Assembly (NCBI GenBank): GCA_036939975.1
Contig: JALLPB010000968.1
Span: forward strand, 1-11,965
DNA length: 11,965 nt
Reading direction: 5' to 3'
Source of the DNA: Cyclostephanos tholiformis
Lineage: Eukaryota; Bacillariophyta; Thalassiosirophyceae; Thalassiosirales; Thalassiosiraceae
Shown: positions 8,379 through 11,965 of the stretch, piece by piece
Position numbering within the stretch: the first letter of the stretch is position 1
Layout: every line of letters starts with the position of its first letter
Made by a program: the position numbers and the translations under genes
The notes under the pieces: generated by a model
What the model was told of the DNA's origin: nothing
The model's input: the letters and a program-made list of their open reading frames with translations, nothing else
Databases searched by the model: none

Positions 8379-8721
8379 ATTATTAAATCGGATGAATGGG
8401 GCGGGCCCGGGGTGGTCGGCCTCGGCCGGGCGGCGGGTGTGGTTTGTGTGTCTTTGGTTTTAAATCTCGATATTGTTGTTGGTTCGCCGATAATATAGTA
8501 GAGTACAAATTCTGCAACGGAATCAGTATTATTGTATTAGATATTTTTAGATTCTGTTAGAGAAAAAGGTTTCTTGCGCCCTCCCGCCATATATTATTAT
8601 CCCCCGCTCAGAATAATAATATGGGACTACTGAAATAGGTACGATAGGTAGTATGGTATAGTAATTTTGATTACGACCCATTTCCATCCTCGTTTTGACC
8701 TAAATCCAACCGACCATCACC
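8379..8721. promoter_or_regulatory. Divergent promoter region between the hydrolase and the PPIL2-type gene
   Basis: The 343 bases between the two start codons should hold both promoters and 5' leaders. Composition changes sharply: GC-rich at 8398-8440, then A/T-rich. A 10-bp perfect inverted repeat, ATATTATTAT at 8591-8600 and ATAATAATAT at 8613-8622, with a C-rich 12-nt loop, forms a hairpin candidate; its arms extend into CCAT and GG with a small bulge. A degenerate repeat of GGTA/GTATGGTA units lies at 8637-8660. No TATA box can be assigned confidently. The last bases before the ATG are C/A-rich, as expected of a leader. Confidence 0.5.
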
Positions 8722-10640
8722 ATGCCGAAACGCCAGAAGGAGGTCAGTATGTAGTAACCGCTGTTGTACATTTCGAACTTACTTTTGTCAGTTCTTGGCA
8801 TGTATATCTGATTCAACCCCTCATGACATTATATTATATTCACCCCGATGTTCTCCAGAAGCAATATCAGTCGGCTCGCGAGCACCGCGCCAACCAATCC
8901 ATACGATCGGGATCAAGCTCCTCCCTCCACTCATCGTCGGCCGGATCTCGTCCACTCCCCTTCGACTGCTGCGCCCTCACCCTCACCCCCTACGCCACGC
9001 CGGTATGCACGTCCGACGGCGTGATATTCGACAACGCCGCCATCACGCCCCACCTGATGAGGCACGGCGTCGATCCCGTCACGGGCACGCCGATGACGAG
9101 CAGGGACCTGATAGTGCTGAACATGGACAAGGACGAGTCGACGGGTCGGTGGCAGTGCCCCGTCCTCAACAGGCCGTTCACCGACAGGACCGGGATCGTC
9201 GGGATACGTCAGCGTCCGCCCGGGAACGAGGCCAACGTCTACTCCCGGGAGGCGTATCGCGAATTGAACGTCAAGGCGAGGAATTACGTCGATCTGATAA
9301 GCGGGAAGAAATTCGACCCCAAGACCGACGTCATCGTCCTGCAAGATCCAGACGACGAGGCGCACTGCCGACTGAGGGACATACGAAATTTCAGCCACAT
9401 TCGACAGCTGAGGGATGAGGAAACTCGACGGCAGCAGGATTCGGCGGCCATCGCCGGGAGCAACGTCGCCCATAGCGTTACGGCGACGCGTATCATGGAG
9501 AAGTTGGACAAGGAGAAGCGGAAGCGTGAACGTGCGGCCGAGGATCAGGCGAGGAAACTGTTGCGACGAACGGACGAGGCCGACGCGCCATCCCCCCACG
9601 GCGCGATCGTGGAGAAGGTCAGCATATATACCGACGAGCTTCTATCGTCCGTCAGCATGACCTCCGGTAAGGCGTCGGGTTCACTTACATCGACGACGAT
9701 GGCCATCACCCGCGAGAATAAAGCCCGTCTTGCAACCGAGGAGGAAATTATCGCCTCCCAGTGCGAGCAGCTTAGGCGACTCAAGAAGAAGGGGATGGTA
9801 CGCATTTTCACCAACTTCGGCGCCATGGACGTGGAGCTTCACTGCGACATCGTTCCGCGAACGACGATGAACTTCCTGTTGTTGGCTAGGAGGGGAGAGT
9901 ACGATGGATGCAAATTTCACAGGTCTATTCCGAATTTCATGATCCAGGGGGGGAAGAAGCCTGGGGTCAAGGGGGGGGACGGGGGCAGCAGCGCCTGGGA
10001 GAAGCCGTTCGCAGATGAGTTCGACGACAGGCTCAAGCATGCGGGACCGGGCGTCATATCTATGGCGAACTCCGGGCCAAGTACGAACGGTCGACAATTC
10101 TTCATCACATACAAGTCGTGCGCGCACCTCGATCGAAAGCACTCTGTCTTCGGCAGGGTCGTGGGAGGGCTGGAAGTCCTGCGCAGGCTTGAGGAGGTTC
10201 CCACGGACAAGGAGACTGATAGGCCGTTGGAGACAGTGAAGATTGAAAGCATCGAGATTATCGATAATCCCTTGGACGAGGCATTACAAATTGAGAGAGA
10301 GAGAATACGAAAGAGGAAGGACGAGAAACACGCGTCGGATCTATCACGCAAAACTTCCGCCATATTAGGAGGCAGCATTACAGGTGTGGAGATAGGAATT
10401 GATTCGGGGGGTGTGGGTTCTTCAGAACAAGTCAGAGGCGACACAACGAGCGAAACCCCTGCCATCGGAAAGTATCTCTTGACAGTGAAAAAGGAATCTA
10501 AGAAACTGGCCAAGCTAAGTAAGTTATCCGATAGTGATGGAGCTGAGAGTGATGTCGGACCAGCCAGGGAGACAACTTTAGTATCGCGTCTTCCACCACC
10601 ACCCAAGAAAACTACGTTTGGGGATTTCAGTGGGTGGTAG
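8722..10640 (+). CDS. PPIL2: PPIL2-type U-box peptidyl-prolyl isomerase (spliceosome-associated cyclophilin), two exons
   Basis: Joining exon 8722-8742 to exon 8859-10640 gives a 600-residue protein. PPIL2 (Cyp60) is a nuclear cyclophilin that associates with the spliceosome and carries a U-box with E3 ligase potential. Exon 1 supplies MPKRQKE, matching the conserved basic PPIL2 start; exon 2 continues KQYQSAREH in frame. The U-box region is about 38-112 (PFDCCALTLTPY, PVCTSDGVIFD, CPVLNRPFTD), and a second cross-brace-like part runs to about 172. A basic helix (218-245, KEKRKRERAAE) may include a nuclear signal. The cyclophilin domain is 318-478. Catalytic Arg362, Phe367, Gln370, Phe422 and His435 correspond to CypA R55, F60, Q63, F113 and H126. 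CypA W121 is replaced by His430, as in plant PPIL2 proteins, which predicts weak cyclosporin binding. The C-terminal FGDFSGW matches the family end. Oddities are a Ser-rich linker (21-38) and an altered loop after QGG (372-387). Confidence 0.93.
8743..8858 (+). other. Predicted 116-nt spliceosomal intron in the PPIL2-type gene
   Basis: The donor is AG|GTCAGT at 8743 and the acceptor TTCTCCAG ends at 8858. The intron is phase 0 and restores the conserved N-terminus by joining codon 7 to AAG at 8859. Exon 1's frame meets a TAG at 8752-8754 if unspliced. An alternative donor GTATGT at 8747 is nearer a textbook consensus but would break the frame with this acceptor. The call rests on the protein match, not on transcript data. 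Confidence 0.8.
9947..9985 (+). other. Potential G-quadruplex within the cyclophilin coding exon
   Basis: Four G-tracts lie close together on the coding strand: 7 G at 9947-9953, 4 G at 9963-9966, 8 G at 9971-9978 and 5 G at 9981-9985, with loops of 9, 4 and 2 nt. This satisfies the usual G4 pattern apart from the 9-nt first loop. It encodes the Gly-rich loop after catalytic Gln370. Formation in vivo is inference. The runs are also prone to length errors in sequencing. Confidence 0.5.
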
Positions 10641-10954
10641 ACCTTCTTAAGTAAGCTACTATGCCGCCTATTCTGTAAATCATACTGATATCGACTTGGT
10701 TTGGTTTGGTCGGGCGGTTGTTCTGCGGAACTGTGCATAAGATAATACCCTAAGCTGGTATGATATTGTTAATTCCTATTATCTGCCAAGGCATTTCTGG
10801 TCGTGGACCCTTATTTTTTAGATCAACTACTCAACCCCCCAGCTGCATGCAACCCTAACTATCGAGGCAGCCGCAAACACTCTAACTATTTTGTATGTTA
10901 CATTTGATAGGTATTCGTTTTCTACTGTCGCATCCTTGCACATTGGAGCATTCC
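10641..10954. other. Downstream spacer after the PPIL2-type gene, with telomere-like hexamers
   Basis: This should hold the 3' untranslated region of the PPIL2-type gene. No coding signal was seen. CCCTAA occurs at 10748-10753, and AACCCTAAC at 10851-10859; these match the TTAGGG-type telomere unit but are isolated. A TTGGTTTGGTTTGG-like short repeat lies near 10696-10710. Nothing else stands out. Confidence 0.4.
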
Positions 10955-11129
10955 TAAAAACACAAAAACATAAACATAAAAACATAAAAACATAAATTTA
11001 TGTCTTTTTAACCCTAAGTTTAACCCTATTTTTATGTCTTCTGGACATAAACTGGTCATAAAAACATAAAAATAAACACCCCCCCCTTGGTTGTGCAAAT
11101 TTATGTCTGGACATATCTTTGACATAAAT
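10955..11129. repeat. A/T-rich repeat of CATAAA / TTTATG motifs forming hairpins, with telomere-like core
   Basis: CATAAA occurs eight times (from 10969, 10975, 10983, 10991, 11046, 11057, 11065 and 11123), and its complement TTTATG three times (from 10997, 11031 and 11100). Three inverted arrangements result: ACATAAA|TTTATGT at 10990-11003 with no spacer; TTTATGTC-TTCTG-GACATAAA at 11031-11051; and ATTTATGTC...GACATAAAT at 11099-11129. Between the first two sit AACCCTAA (11010-11017) and AACCCTA (11022-11028), telomere-like units. A run of 8 C follows near 11079-11086. No flanking target-site duplication or open frame suggests a known transposon; a miniature element remnant or an unstable satellite are both possible. 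Confidence 0.6.
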
Positions 11130-11965
11130 CCACGTGCGCACAAGCAATCGCACGAGCAAGCAAGTGCTTGCGAGAAATAATCAGCACGGTGTGCACGAAT
11201 GGCACGGACAGCTCCATCGACAGCCAAATGAACAGCAACGCCGCTATCGGTGGTGGCAGGGTTAATTTGAACATCAAGGCTGGCGGTGGCGGTGGCGGTA
11301 AAGGGAGATGAGGGAGGCCGAGATGGAGGATAGGCGGGACATTGGGGGGGGGCAGGTGTGTGCGAAGGTTGGACGTATCCAACGTGTCATCCTCCTCCTC
11401 CACCATTGGGGGAAGGTGGGACGAGATGACCGGTGGTGGCAGGTCCCGCAGCGCTGGCTGTGGTGGGGAAAATTGAGTCTACTCGAGCAAGGACAATGTC
11501 GTCGCAATGACGGGACGTTGTCGTTGGCATCTGCGTTGCCGGCAAGGTTGGCTTCATTGAGATCATGATGGCAATCAGTGGCCAACGTCACGGCCGCCTC
11601 GAGGGCGGCGGCATCGACCATCGCATCGACGGACGGATCAAGGCGCAGTCGTGGGAGGAGGGAGGACGGAAACAACGATGACCGTCTATGCCGGGGTGGA
11701 TCATGACCGCTCTTTACGTCGACCTACTTTCTGGAAGATTGGGCATTGGGGGAGGAGAAAGGGGAGGATGACGTATACACAAGGAGGGGGGGGGAATCCA
11801 TCGAACGAGATATCCAGGAACAGGTCTTCGACGGGGGGGATGATGCGATCATGAGACAAAATAATATGCCTAGTCATCCGCCCTTGTTGATGCTAAACAG
11901 TGACAACTAGCTTAGTTGCGCATGTCGGATGTCGGTGTCGGCAATTTTCAGCCGACAATGTCGTG
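11130..11965. other. G-tract-rich terminal stretch without an assignable gene
   Basis: No gene can be called. The stretch has a GC-rich, purine-skewed plus strand with G runs at 11344-11352, 11786-11794 and 11833-11839, and three tandem TGGCGG units at 11281-11298. Several overlapping frames on both strands are open for 60-130 codons but none has a recognisable domain, and most lack an ATG. Two short pieces have a C/G third-position pattern: plus strand about 11170-11310, and 11515-11675 (readable on either strand). They could be relic exons or part of a gene continuing past the window edge. Confidence 0.3.

Noticed and set aside
8470..8500. GGTTCG-like tRNA T-arm motif in the divergent promoter
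   Set aside because: No matching acceptor, D-arm or anticodon stem could be built around it.
8667..8858. Direct in-frame N-terminal extension of the PPIL2-type protein
   Set aside because: The extra residues resemble no PPIL2 protein and have no ATG start, whereas splicing from the ATG at 8722 gives the conserved MPKRQK start.
10955..11129. CRISPR-like array from the repeated CATAAA motifs
   Set aside because: The repeats are 6-8 bases, irregularly spaced and in both orientations, in eukaryotic nuclear DNA.
11101..11406. Minus-strand 101-codon frame with a hydrophobic stretch that looks like a membrane protein
   Set aside because: It ends inside the hairpin repeat, has a poly-Pro start from a G-tract, and its hydrophobic part is opposite a coding-like plus-strand segment.

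Overview
The window reads as nuclear DNA of a photosynthetic stramenopile, most likely a diatom. Two genes encode thylakoid proteins whose presequences carry an ER signal peptide ending at an A-x-A|FAP site, followed by a second hydrophobic lumen-targeting segment. This bipartite layout is typical of plastids of red secondary origin. The remaining genes are eukaryotic (a spliceosomal U-box cyclophilin with a spliceosomal intron, and a plant/protist-type alpha/beta hydrolase). No bacterial operon logic is visible.

Layout: 1-560 is upstream sequence. 561-887 (+) encodes a 108-residue precursor of a tiny single-helix thylakoid protein, probably a small photosystem subunit. 888-1701 is a convergent spacer. 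1702-2625 (-) is psbO, the manganese-stabilising protein of photosystem II. 2626-2945 is a compact head-to-head promoter shared by psbO and a long plus-strand gene (2946-5702) for a roughly 918-residue protein I cannot assign. 5703-6155 is a second convergent spacer. 6156-8378 (-) encodes a 740-residue alpha/beta hydrolase with long disordered and acidic insertions. 8379-8721 is a second head-to-head promoter. 8722-10640 (+) is a two-exon PPIL2-type U-box/cyclophilin gene whose true start lies in a 21-nt first exon. 10641-11965 has no convincing gene. It holds an A/T-rich repeat of CATAAA/TTTATG motifs forming hairpins, telomere-like CCCTAA motifs, and a G-tract-rich stretch with weak coding-like character.

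Functional picture: the first two genes both supply the thylakoid, and psbO is certainly photosystem II. The other three look like independent housekeeping genes. The alternating strands produce two divergent promoters and two convergent 3' ends. I found no mobile-element protein, CRISPR array, rRNA or tRNA, and no convincing new multi-gene system. The best leads are the unassigned 918-residue protein, the unidentified small thylakoid protein beside psbO, the altered G-rich active-site loop of the cyclophilin, the acidic insertion in the hydrolase, and the hairpin repeat on the right.
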